Source: Mariaggregatimicrobium sp964498785
GTDB taxonomy: Bacteria; Zhuqueibacterota; Zhuqueibacteria; Thermofontimicrobiales; Thiofontviventaceae
NCBI GenBank assembly: GCA_964498785.1
Contig: CAZCJL010000013.1
Coordinates: forward strand, 1 to 64,000
Reading direction: 5' to 3'
Length of the DNA stretch: 64,000 bases
The translations under genes and the position numbers were made by a program. Positions 24,820-33,870 of this stretch are shown one piece after another; position 1 is the first letter of the stretch, and every line of letters begins with the position of its first letter. A model generated the notes under the pieces. It saw only the letters and a list, made by a program, of their open reading frames with translations. It made no database searches and was not told the DNA's origin.

Positions 24820-27195
24820 TTATGAAAAATTTAGTATATTTATCAATTCCTCCAAAAATTGATCCATACTCTCAAATCGGTTGCCCGGATATTTAGCCAT
24901 CGCTTTTGTCAGGATTGAATCGGTTTTAACCGGGATATGCGGAAACATGACAGATAATGGGGGGGGAGTCAGTTTGGTAATGTTTTCAAACAGTATCCGT
25001 TTATCTTCATTAAAAAACGGATTTTTGCCGCTTAATAGTTCATAAAAAATAACTCCCAGCGAATAAATATCTGTCCTGTGATCTGTCTCGTTTTTTTCAA
25101 TTTGTTCCGGAGCGGCATAACTAATTGACCGCAGATTGATATTCCTCTGCTTTTTAACCGGACTTGAAAATTCAGGAACTGTAAAATCCGTTAGTTTAAT
25201 TTCATTCATTTCAGAAATGAAAATATTGTTAGGATTGAGCTTGGCATGAATTAAACTTGCGCGATGGGCATGAATTAATCCCTGTGCTGTTTGGCGGCAA
25301 ATTTCCACGGCATTACGCCAATCCAGGGCGCCGGAACTGGAAATTAAGTCTGTTAATTGAGTCCCCTCAACATACTCACGGGCAATGTAGCAAAATCCTT
25401 CGTCTTCGTTGATATCATAAATGATTGCGATATTATTGTGATTGAGCTTGCCAATGATACTGGCCTTGTTCAGAAATATACCGGCGAGTTGGGTGCGATC
25501 TTCCACAGGAAAATCCGGACGTAAAATTTTCAGAATAACTAATCTATCCAGAAAGGAATCGATTGCTTTGTAGCTATTTAATGAGTCATTTAAAGAAAGT
25601 TCATTAACAATATGAAAGCGATCAATTTTTTCCATAACTCCGTTACGAAGTTTTTCCAGGGGATCTTCCCACGCAATCTCGAAAATTGGCATGGAATCCT
25701 GAAGCGCCGGAAAGTCTATATTCTTTAGCAAAATTGAATTATAGGCAGTATTTTCCTTGATAATTTCCTGTACCTGTTGTGTGATAAAAATTTTATCATT
25801 TTGTTCCCGATGATCTGTAAGCGAAATTCCATTACCTTCAAAAATATCACAACTAAGTTGTTGTAATTCAAATAAAATGTATAAATCTTCAAGAAGATTA
25901 TCAATGGAATTTGGTTCGCGTGAATGAATGAGTATCTGGAATTTGAATTTTTGGCCGTCAGTGCGGCGATATGTTTCAGTGTAGCGCTTAAATATTGTAA
26001 CAGCCGTATCGATCGTGTATTCAATATTTGTCCCGAATAGCAGATATCCGTTGTTTAACCGTTTTAACTGGGGGATAGACTTTTTGTCCAGAATATTCTC
26101 AAGAAGTGCATCGAACCGCGCTAATATTTCATAATGACGCGATTGTTTGGAAAAAGCGTCATAATTAGTAATCTGAATTAGCATTAACGAATTCCCATAA
26201 TCAAAATTATCATCTGTCGCATGTTTATTTTTTCCATAAGAAGCCGTGGGTAATGTAATGGGAACACTGTTTAGCGGGATAACGCGATTCCAGATTTCCT
26301 GGGTAAAATTAAAGGATCGCGGCATCGCTGATAATTTGTTTAATCCCCGATCCCAGATATTGGAAAAAGAATTGTCGCTTAAAAAAAGCTCGTATTCAGC
26401 AATCGATTGGTTATTATCTATTTTCTTTTCACCAGCAGCATCCTTAACAATTTTTTTTATCGCCAGGAATAAGTAGATATCATTCAAATGATTAAATTGA
26501 TCGACTTCATTAATATAATATTTACAATAATCAAAATCACTTTTACTAATTTCAAACTCTTCATCGGCAATGGATGCATTCTTAATCGCCTTTAAAAAAG
26601 TAAGGGCAATCCATTTCAATACAATTGTATTTTTGTTTTCCTGATATATTTCTTTCAGTTTCGTTGTCACCTCGGAATAGCGTTCCTCCTTCCACCCAAG
26701 AAGACTATAATAAGGGATAATGTCCATATCATCAGGATAGGTTTGGAAATATTCTTCAGCAAGAGATTTTGCAGCGGTATAACTGCCATTCTTATATTCA
26801 ATTTTTGCTAAAAACAGCATTAGCTCCCGCGAATGCGGGGGTTTATTATTTAAGGCCTGTTTGTAAACCCGATATGCAGTTTGATCATCTTTTCCCGCGG
26901 ATAGATATATTTTGCTAAGGATGTTGTTGATGACTTTATTATTCGGATCATATTTCAGCGTTTGTTGAAACACATAAATCGCACTCTCATCATATTTTTC
27001 TTTTCTGAGGTATGCTGTGCTCAAATTTCTATAGATTGCAAGATTTTCATGACCAAATTCCACTAATTTTGAAAATTTTTCAATCGCCTGTTCGTACTGC
27101 CCCCGTTTGAGATAGGCTTCTCCCAATTGATAGAGTAGTTCAAATACACGTTTATTTCCACGTATTTTTTCGTCCATATTCAAATTTTCTTTCAC
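24820..27195 (-). CDS. TPR - degenerate cyclase-like - pseudokinase protein
   Basis: A 791-residue soluble protein with three parts. Residues 15-200 form tetratricopeptide repeats (for example GQYEQAIEKFSKLVEFG). Residues about 333-511 follow the outline of a class III nucleotide cyclase domain: a 'MLIQITNYDAFS' first strand, 'LKRLNNGYLLFG', and a closing 'SMPIFEIAWED'. The metal-binding aspartates expected near the first and second motifs are absent. Residues about 525-785 are a Ser/Thr kinase fold. VILKIL keeps the lysine, but the glycine loop is degraded, the HRDLKPxN loop reads HAKLNPNN (position 652 is Lys, not Asp), and DFG reads DFT (Asp670). It should be catalytically inactive and act as a binding hub. 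The start is GTG, with an ATG at 27177 as alternative; neither has a good Shine-Dalgarno. It is the last gene of the signalling block, 100 bp after the TonB receptor gene. Confidence 0.7.
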   Translation of the reverse strand: MKENLNMDEKIRGNKRVFELLYQLGEAYLKRGQYEQAIEKFSKLVEFGHENLAIYRNLSTAYLRKEKYDESAIYVFQQTLKYDPNNKVINNILSKIYLSAGKDDQTAYRVYKQALNNKPPHSRELMLFLAKIEYKNGSYTAAKSLAEEYFQTYPDDMDIIPYYSLLGWKEERYSEVTTKLKEIYQENKNTIVLKWIALTFLKAIKNASIADEEFEISKSDFDYCKYYINEVDQFNHLNDIYLFLAIKKIVKDAAGEKKIDNNQSIAEYELFLSDNSFSNIWDRGLNKLSAMPRSFNFTQEIWNRVIPLNSVPITLPTASYGKNKHATDDNFDYGNSLMLIQITNYDAFSKQSRHYEILARFDALLENILDKKSIPQLKRLNNGYLLFGTNIEYTIDTAVTIFKRYTETYRRTDGQKFKFQILIHSREPNSIDNLLEDLYILFELQQLSCDIFEGNGISLTDHREQNDKIFITQQVQEIIKENTAYNSILLKNIDFPALQDSMPIFEIAWEDPLEKLRNGVMEKIDRFHIVNELSLNDSLNSYKAIDSFLDRLVILKILRPDFPVEDRTQLAGIFLNKASIIGKLNHNNIAIIYDINEDEGFCYIAREYVEGTQLTDLISSSGALDWRNAVEICRQTAQGLIHAHRASLIHAKLNPNNIFISEMNEIKLTDFTVPEFSSPVKKQRNINLRSISYAAPEQIEKNETDHRTDIYSLGVIFYELLSGKNPFFNEDKRILFENITKLTPPPLSVMFPHIPVKTDSILTKAMAKYPGNRFESMDQFLEELINILNFS

Positions 27196-27295
27196 ATCAT
27201 GTCATCTGATTTGACCAGTCAATTAACAAACACATTGAAATAATTTTTATCCGTTATTGCTAAAACCTCAGTTAGTAATTCAATGAGTCAATTAG

Positions 27296-29818
27296 TTAAA
27301 ATTGGGTTTTTAACTGAATGAATAGCGCCCGCGGAAATTCGCCCGGAATCACGAATGATTTGGCGTCCGCATAATTCATAAAATAGCATTTTTCGTTAAG
27401 CAGATTGTTTGCAACAAATTGTACACTCACATTTTGCATTAATTTCATTGATAATGAAAAGTTGATTAAGAAAAACGGATCTATAGAATTTGCTGGATTA
27501 TCTGAATACTGCTTGCCGATAAAATTCAAATGGACTATGCCTTCGATTCGATCATGCATCTGATAGCCAAGTCCGGTTTTGGTATTCATTCGGGGATAAT
27601 TTAATATTTTAGCATGAGTTGCTACCTCGGTGATCCTGTGTAGTGTGCTATTTACAAATAAATATATTTTTGAATTCGGTTGATAGGTTGTATTCAAATT
27701 TAAACCGTTGATTTGATATTTATTCACGGAATTTATTAGCTCATATATTGCCGATGAATTCAGTTGTTTTTGAATAATCAAATTATTAACTGCCTGCCGA
27801 TACAGGGATATCTGAAAGCTAACGCTTCTAAACATATCATAATCCAATGATAAACTGACTGCATGAATTTGCTCCGGGTTTAACACTTTGGGTCTGTATA
27901 AAGTGTTTTCCATGTTAATCCTGCGTTCCAATATCGAAGGACTCCGGTATCCGTGCTCAAAAGATAATGTGGCATGAAATGGGGCCAATGGATCATACAC
28001 AAATTTTACTGATGGAGAAAGGAGGTCTTTGCTACCGGTTCCGGTATTTACGTATCGTAATCCTCCGAAAATACCCCAAAAATGCGAGAAATTATAACCA
28101 GCTTTTGCTGCACAGGATATCTCATTAAACCCAGCTTCATTTTTTCCCGGTATAATATCCCATTCAGCAAAAAGTCCGGAGATACTATTAGATTCTGGTT
28201 TGAAAAGATTATGCGCGCCTTCCCGAATAAATTGAATATCAATGGAAGCCGGTGTTTTTTTGGAGCGATAGTACATCCGAATTTGAGAATTAATGGAATA
28301 TCCATTGGAGTAATATCGCGTAATCGGTTGAGAATTCTCAGTCCCATATTGATGGAGCGAGTACGCGTAGCGAACATACGCGTCTGCTGAGTACCGCTTT
28401 CCGAATTGATGAGAATAGGCGATACCCAATTGCAGGCCTTCTCTTGTCCTGGAGTCTCCAAATTCGTTCAGTGGCATAAAACCGAGTTCTCCATTGTCCT
28501 GGCGAAAATAATGGCTAATGAAAGTCATGCCTCTATTTTTTGCGATCATTGAAAGAGTGAAGTTGTCTGTAGTGAAATTGACAACAGGTGGATTTTCAGA
28601 GGACTTTGTCGGAATTGTCCGGTTGTAACCTTCATCAGCATGATAGTTTGTTGAAATCAGAAAATTTGTTTCCTTTTTTTTCATATTTATACAAGAAGCG
28701 ATTTGTTTTGAATAATATGAACCAATTTGAGAGGACGCGGTTACGGACAGCGGTTTTTCTGAATTTTTGGTTTGAATATCAATATGCCCTATGAACGCGC
28801 TTTTGCCTTTGTATGTACTTTGCGGTTTCGTGTAAATAGCAACTTTGTCAATGATATTTATTGGAATTAAATCTGAATTGAAGGCATTTGTTAAACCCTC
28901 GCTAATTGGAATTCCGTCAATTGTGACCAGAATGCTGTTATTGAACAAGCCCGGAGCAATACCCCGTCCCGACACAATAGAATTTTCCCAGTAAGAATTG
29001 ACCTGAAAAAAGCCGGGGATTATTGTTAACAGATCCGACAGGCTTTCAAATCCAAATCTATCCAAATCTTTGCTATCGAAAACCAGCACTGTGTTCTCAA
29101 CGTTAGTTGGCCTAATTTTATTCATCGCGCGAATAGAATCTTCACGTTGTTGTTGCAATTTAAGCAAATGCTTTTCCGATAGTATCTGTTGCTCGTCAAT
29201 GGTAATTTCCTCTGGCGGTTTCGGAACTGGCGCCGGATTTTGCCTTTGGCTTTCGCTCAGATAATCATAATTGGTTTGCAGATGAATGGGAACTTCAATT
29301 CCATTTATATTAAGTGTCTTTGTATAAATCTCATCAAAATAAACTTGCTTGATCAGTGGTAGCGCATCGTGACATTGTATCCCAAACTTACTATAGCGAA
29401 CAGTACAATATGCAAGCACACTCAGAAAATCATCGCTGGAGTCGATAAAATCGATTCCATACCAATAATAACCCAGGTTGTAATTATTATTATTGTTTTT
29501 TTCGAAACCATAAATCGGATCGAACTTTGATGTAATTATGATTGGTTCGACAGGTTTTCCCAAAGCAACAAAACCGCCGGCTACAATTATCCTGAAGGGC
29601 CCATTGAAAGTTATAATAACACCAGGCTCAATTGTAAGGGTTAATCCTTTTGGGATGATAATATCGTCAGTAATTAAATACGGACTGTTTTGAACTGACC
29701 ATAATCCGGATTGGATGCCTTTAACAGGCGTACGCGGGAAAAGGGTAATTGGTTGAAGAATAATTATTAGCAGAATGAAAATGTATCCAAGTTGTTTGAA
29801 CCGTCTGTTAATGCCCAT
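27296..29818 (-). CDS. TonB-dependent receptor with N-terminal beta-helix-like domain
   Basis: An 840-residue outer-membrane protein. A signal peptide (1-30) is followed by an unusual segment (about 35-200) beginning GLWSVQNSPYLITDDIIIP, with 'LTIEPGVIITFNG' and 'GKPVEPIIITS', the style of right-handed parallel beta-helix proteins. A Pro/Gln/Glu linker leads to a TonB plug (about 240-370: 'LDRFGFESLSDLLTIIPGF', 'SGRGIAPGLFNNSILVTIDG') and a roughly 450-residue beta barrel ending in FIQLKTQF with an aromatic terminus. The ligand is unknown. It lies 123 bp after the PP2C gene and is probably co-transcribed with the kinase locus. The start Met has little Shine-Dalgarno support. Confidence 0.75.
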   Translation of the reverse strand: MGINRRFKQLGYIFILLIIILQPITLFPRTPVKGIQSGLWSVQNSPYLITDDIIIPKGLTLTIEPGVIITFNGPFRIIVAGGFVALGKPVEPIIITSKFDPIYGFEKNNNNNYNLGYYWYGIDFIDSSDDFLSVLAYCTVRYSKFGIQCHDALPLIKQVYFDEIYTKTLNINGIEVPIHLQTNYDYLSESQRQNPAPVPKPPEEITIDEQQILSEKHLLKLQQQREDSIRAMNKIRPTNVENTVLVFDSKDLDRFGFESLSDLLTIIPGFFQVNSYWENSIVSGRGIAPGLFNNSILVTIDGIPISEGLTNAFNSDLIPINIIDKVAIYTKPQSTYKGKSAFIGHIDIQTKNSEKPLSVTASSQIGSYYSKQIASCINMKKKETNFLISTNYHADEGYNRTIPTKSSENPPVVNFTTDNFTLSMIAKNRGMTFISHYFRQDNGELGFMPLNEFGDSRTREGLQLGIAYSHQFGKRYSADAYVRYAYSLHQYGTENSQPITRYYSNGYSINSQIRMYYRSKKTPASIDIQFIREGAHNLFKPESNSISGLFAEWDIIPGKNEAGFNEISCAAKAGYNFSHFWGIFGGLRYVNTGTGSKDLLSPSVKFVYDPLAPFHATLSFEHGYRSPSILERRINMENTLYRPKVLNPEQIHAVSLSLDYDMFRSVSFQISLYRQAVNNLIIQKQLNSSAIYELINSVNKYQINGLNLNTTYQPNSKIYLFVNSTLHRITEVATHAKILNYPRMNTKTGLGYQMHDRIEGIVHLNFIGKQYSDNPANSIDPFFLINFSLSMKLMQNVSVQFVANNLLNEKCYFMNYADAKSFVIPGEFPRALFIQLKTQF

Positions 29819-29941
29819 TTGTCACTACCTCAATAAAAATTCTCTGCGTCTTGATAACGCCATTCAAAGAATACGCATTTATTTCCCCCGAAATTTTATA
29901 GTAACAATGTAATGTAATGCAATTCTGTTGGAGAAATTTAG

Positions 29942-31417
29942 CTAATTTTTCGAAGCTGGATTCAATTCGATTGCTTTGGTGTCTCCAGACGAAATTGAAA
30001 TGCCATTTAATTTAAATAGTGTTACTTTATTTGTGTCCCTAATTGAAATATTGTATCGACCAGGTTTCAGTTGTATACCATTTTCTATGTATCTTGTTGT
30101 CTGGCCTAATCTCTTATTGTTCAAATAAATAAAGGATGTGTCCTTGTTTAAAAGATGCTCTAATCCGACAATGTATATTAATCCTTTATTTTGTGTTGTA
30201 TTGTTTAAAGATTTTGTACGAATTTTCTCAGAATCCGCTAATGCATGTCGAATTGAATCTGTAATGGTTACTTTCTCGAGGTCGGTAGACATAGAAACCG
30301 GTAAATTTTTTTTTGAGGAATCTTTTTTTTGTGTAACAGAGAATTTATTTTGAACAAAATCAGTGGATTTTATCTTTAAAGCCTCTTTTGGTAGCGGCTG
30401 ATCATTAATAATCAGGTTTTCAGAAGACAAATTTTTAACGACTATTGAAGCCAATAGCAATAAGGCGCTAATCAGGAAAATGCGAACAAGTTTTTTTTGC
30501 CAGATGGATTCCACAAAATCATGAATTTTGTTAGAAAATGTTGAACTGTAAAATTGACGTTTTAAAATTCTGTTTTCAAATTCAGAAGTAGCGATATCCT
30601 CAGATTTCAAAGTGACCGAAACCGGCTCTGATATGGGCGCCTTTTTTTCATCGACCTCGATAACTCGTATTAACGAAACAGTGATGTTATCAGATCCATC
30701 TTTTTCATTTGCTAATTTAATTAATTCGTCAGCCATTTCAACAAGATTGGATTTTGGGGATGCAATGATCTTTTTTATTTCATCATCGGTCACCTCGCTT
30801 GTTAAACCGTCACTACATAAAAGAAACGTGTCATCAACTTTAACCGGCTCAATTTTGACGTCAATTTTGACATTGGGAGCCAAGCCAAGTGCACGCGTGA
30901 TAACGTTTCGTTTTTCAAATTTTGACACATCCTCGGCTTTAATTTCTTTGTCCTGGATAAGTTCATTAAGCCAGGAATGGTCTTCTGTCAACAATTCAAA
31001 TGTATCATCCCGAAACCTGTAAACACGGCTATCCCCGACATGGCAAATACATACAAGTTCATCAATAAAGGATGTTGCAGAAACAGTTGTTCCCATCCCT
31101 TTATATTTGGTGTCCTTGCAAGCCTTGTTAAAAATATGCCGATTTGCTAACCGAATCGAACTGACAAGCGGCGAAGCAATTTTTATAAGTTGTTTATCAA
31201 GATCGTTCGCAATTTTCTGGTGTTTTTCCGTTTCAAGATAGAGATACATATACCGTATAGTAGATACAGCAAGTCGACTCGCCTGAGAGCCTGCTTTATG
31301 ACCGCCCATTCCGTCGCATAAAACTGCTAACTTTGCCTCGAGAAAATTTCCATAGTAATCTTCATTAATTTCCCGAACCCGACCAACATCTGTTCTGGCA
31401 ACCATTTGAATCTTCAT
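29942..31417 (-). CDS. Membrane PP2C-family Ser/Thr phosphatase with PEGA-like tail
   Basis: A 491-residue protein. An N-terminal PPM phosphatase domain (1-255) has metal aspartates in 'INEDYYGN' (Asp20), CDGMGGH (Asp35), LLCSDGLT (Asp203) and DGSDNITV (Asp243). One membrane helix (about 311-328) leads to a periplasmic tail with a PEGA-like module at the end ('SFIYLNNKRLG', 'LKPGRYNISI'). It should dephosphorylate proteins modified by the neighbouring kinase. It begins 14 bp after the FHA gene, so co-transcription is likely. The periplasmic tail is unusual for this family and mirrors the kinase. Confidence 0.85.
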   Translation of the reverse strand: MKIQMVARTDVGRVREINEDYYGNFLEAKLAVLCDGMGGHKAGSQASRLAVSTIRYMYLYLETEKHQKIANDLDKQLIKIASPLVSSIRLANRHIFNKACKDTKYKGMGTTVSATSFIDELVCICHVGDSRVYRFRDDTFELLTEDHSWLNELIQDKEIKAEDVSKFEKRNVITRALGLAPNVKIDVKIEPVKVDDTFLLCSDGLTSEVTDDEIKKIIASPKSNLVEMADELIKLANEKDGSDNITVSLIRVIEVDEKKAPISEPVSVTLKSEDIATSEFENRILKRQFYSSTFSNKIHDFVESIWQKKLVRIFLISALLLLASIVVKNLSSENLIINDQPLPKEALKIKSTDFVQNKFSVTQKKDSSKKNLPVSMSTDLEKVTITDSIRHALADSEKIRTKSLNNTTQNKGLIYIVGLEHLLNKDTSFIYLNNKRLGQTTRYIENGIQLKPGRYNISIRDTNKVTLFKLNGISISSGDTKAIELNPASKN

Positions 31418-31431
31418 TATGCGCCCTTACA

Positions 31432-33852
31432 TCAGATCGAAAAATATTTAGCCCGTTTTTTAATTAAATAGATATTTATTACAACAAGCCCACCGATTAA
31501 AATAATGGATAGAATAATGGATAGTAAATAGTTCGAAGATTTCAAACCCGCGTATCGGAGTGATCCGGCTTGACGCGAATCACAAAGATTTTGACTCCAT
31601 AAAATTGTATTTTTGGGAAATTTTGCATTTGTTTTCAGAAAACAAATATTCCGGTTTGCTCGTCGATAAATTATTTCCAAATACTCATCAGACTTCATGT
31701 CTGCAACAAGAGGAGTGCTGATAATGGCCTCCTGCAGATTCCCGACGTCTTCATTATGCCACAATATTTTACCGGACTTCCCGTTAAAAATGTAGATACC
31801 GCCGAAAATTCCTGCTGCGATTACATCGGCGTTCCCATCCTTATTAATATCAGCAATTACCGGATGTGCAAGAAATATTTCATTTATTTCCGGCATAAAT
31901 CCCCACATTATTTTTTTCTGATCGCTGCTCTGTCCCATTCCACTATAAGCGATAATTTTATTATCTGTAGTAAAAATCACCACGTCCTTGATTTTATCGC
32001 CGTCTAAATCGCCGAGAGCAGGGGGAATAACAGGCGCGTCAGCCAAAGGAATATCCGGAATTAATTCGTCAAACCAGAGTCGTTTAAATGTTTTACCGGA
32101 AAATGCAATTAAATTGTTTTGCTGAGTTGTAACAAGCATGTCGTCACAATTATCAGTATCAATTTTTCCCGTGGTAATATGTCCCCGAATTTGGTGATCT
32201 TCAAAAAACGAGCCTTTTGCCTTTTGCAGTTCTTCATTGATATCTATGATTTTTGTGAATTTATTTACCAGCCCACTAAAGATAAAAACTTCTCCGTTTT
32301 CAGTGCCAACAGCTATTTCCGGAATTCCATCGCCATTAAAATCACCAGCCGATGGCGTACATAGAATTTCCGAGTTCGTTTGATGAATTTCCCATCGGGG
32401 TTCACTAAAAGTCGCGTATCCGATATGAATTTCGCCATGTTTTGTACAGGAAATGACGTCGTTAAGTTTATCTCCATTGATGTCAGCTACAACCGGGGCG
32501 CCTGATAATTCGCCTTCGATCAACGAACTGGTCCAGATTTCGGAGCCAGTGTTTCCATCGATAGCAAAAATTCGCGAATCAAATGAATGTAAAATGATGT
32601 CAGGCAGCATATTCCTGTTTAGATCAGCTAATACAACTGGTGTCGGTAATTGTATGCGGTATTGATTTTCCGATGTCCACACAGATTTTTGAGTTTTCCC
32701 GTCAACAGTTTGGAGATAACCGGTATTATCAACATAAATCAGGTCGTTTGTGCCATCTCCGTTCAGGTCTCCGATAAGTGGTGTAAGATAGTTAATTCTC
32801 ATTGCTATTTCACCCGGGCGACCCGTATTGCTCATGGAAGAAGTTTCTGTAACCCAAACCTGTTCCTGTGCCTTAAATGGCCTTGGTTTTTGTGTGATGA
32901 CATTAAAATGACGCCAGGAAAAGAAAGCATGAATAAGCAAACCCAGCACCAAAATTGCTGAAGAAATCTGAAGAATATGATTAGAATGACGAACCCACCA
33001 GTCGCCTGTTTTTTTGGGGGGAGAATTATCCCATGATCCTTCGGGAACTATGCGAAAAATAGTGCTTTTTTGATCGCTAACTATTTCTATTTCATCTCCA
33101 TGAGATAATTTTGCTTTGCCATCTTCATCCACTTCGATACCATTAACATACGTTCTGGTTTTGCTTCGCTTATCATAAATATAAAAAGAGTTTTCTTTAT
33201 AAGCTATTGTTGCATGACGCCGCGAAATGCTGGTGTCAACGTCTCCTTTTGTATTTTCTCTGATAACAATATCATTAAGCGTTTTATCCCGTCCGATTTT
33301 TGTGATCCCGTAATTTAAATGATATTTTTTGCCAATGTAAGGACCATAAATCGTCAGTAAATAATATTGAACACGATTAGAGAATTGATCTTCCTGAATA
33401 TCCAATTCCGCATCTGTAATTTCTGCCTGCTGCGGAACGGTAAATTCCGAGCTTTTTTCCCGGAGTGGTTGTGATGCAGGCTGTTGTTGAATCCCTGTGC
33501 TCGGGTCCTTTTCTTCTGCAATAATCCCGGACTTAATGTCATATCCTTTTTCAAAAAGCACATTTTCAAATAAAAGGGTATGATCTCCAACAGAAATTTC
33601 ATCACCGCTACTAAGAGATATCTTTTCAGCAATTTTTTTCCCATTCAAAAAAGTACCAAAAGCACTATCCGTATCCATTGCATAATAATCTGTCCCTTCT
33701 TTTTCAATAACCAAATGATGCATCGAAACTTTTTTATCAGATAATATTAGATCGTTGTCCCCCTCTGATCCAATTCTGATCCTGTTTTGAAAAGGCCGAA
33801 TTTGATATTCTTTAAAAATTTCGGCTTTTTTTTTGACAACGATTTTGGGCAT
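31432..33852 (-). CDS. Double-FHA membrane protein with periplasmic FG-GAP/VCBS domain
   Basis: An 806-residue protein. Two cytoplasmic FHA domains come first: FHA1 (about 22-100: 'RIRIGSEGDNDLIL', 'VSMHHLVI') and FHA2 (about 165-270: 'KIGRDKTLNDIVI', 'SISRRHATI', 'VNG'). FHA domains bind phosphothreonine. Then comes a membrane helix (about 293-312), a large periplasmic beta-propeller-like region of FG-GAP/VCBS and PQQ-like repeats ('GDLNGDGTNDLIYVD', 'VADINGDKLNDVI', 'ADINKDGNADVIAAG'), and a C-terminal membrane helix (about 778-798). This places phosphopeptide reading inside the cell and a ligand or adhesion propeller outside the inner membrane. It lies 18 bp after the kinase gene. Confidence 0.85.
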   Translation of the reverse strand: MPKIVVKKKAEIFKEYQIRPFQNRIRIGSEGDNDLILSDKKVSMHHLVIEKEGTDYYAMDTDSAFGTFLNGKKIAEKISLSSGDEISVGDHTLLFENVLFEKGYDIKSGIIAEEKDPSTGIQQQPASQPLREKSSEFTVPQQAEITDAELDIQEDQFSNRVQYYLLTIYGPYIGKKYHLNYGITKIGRDKTLNDIVIRENTKGDVDTSISRRHATIAYKENSFYIYDKRSKTRTYVNGIEVDEDGKAKLSHGDEIEIVSDQKSTIFRIVPEGSWDNSPPKKTGDWWVRHSNHILQISSAILVLGLLIHAFFSWRHFNVITQKPRPFKAQEQVWVTETSSMSNTGRPGEIAMRINYLTPLIGDLNGDGTNDLIYVDNTGYLQTVDGKTQKSVWTSENQYRIQLPTPVVLADLNRNMLPDIILHSFDSRIFAIDGNTGSEIWTSSLIEGELSGAPVVADINGDKLNDVISCTKHGEIHIGYATFSEPRWEIHQTNSEILCTPSAGDFNGDGIPEIAVGTENGEVFIFSGLVNKFTKIIDINEELQKAKGSFFEDHQIRGHITTGKIDTDNCDDMLVTTQQNNLIAFSGKTFKRLWFDELIPDIPLADAPVIPPALGDLDGDKIKDVVIFTTDNKIIAYSGMGQSSDQKKIMWGFMPEINEIFLAHPVIADINKDGNADVIAAGIFGGIYIFNGKSGKILWHNEDVGNLQEAIISTPLVADMKSDEYLEIIYRRANRNICFLKTNAKFPKNTILWSQNLCDSRQAGSLRYAGLKSSNYLLSIILSIILIGGLVVINIYLIKKRAKYFSI

Positions 33853-33870
33853 AACTCAAGCTCCGTATTA

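Noticed and set aside
28048..28461. 137-codon minus-strand frame inside the TonB receptor gene
   Set aside because: It is in another frame of the same strand as the barrel-coding gene, with no domain and no Shine-Dalgarno.
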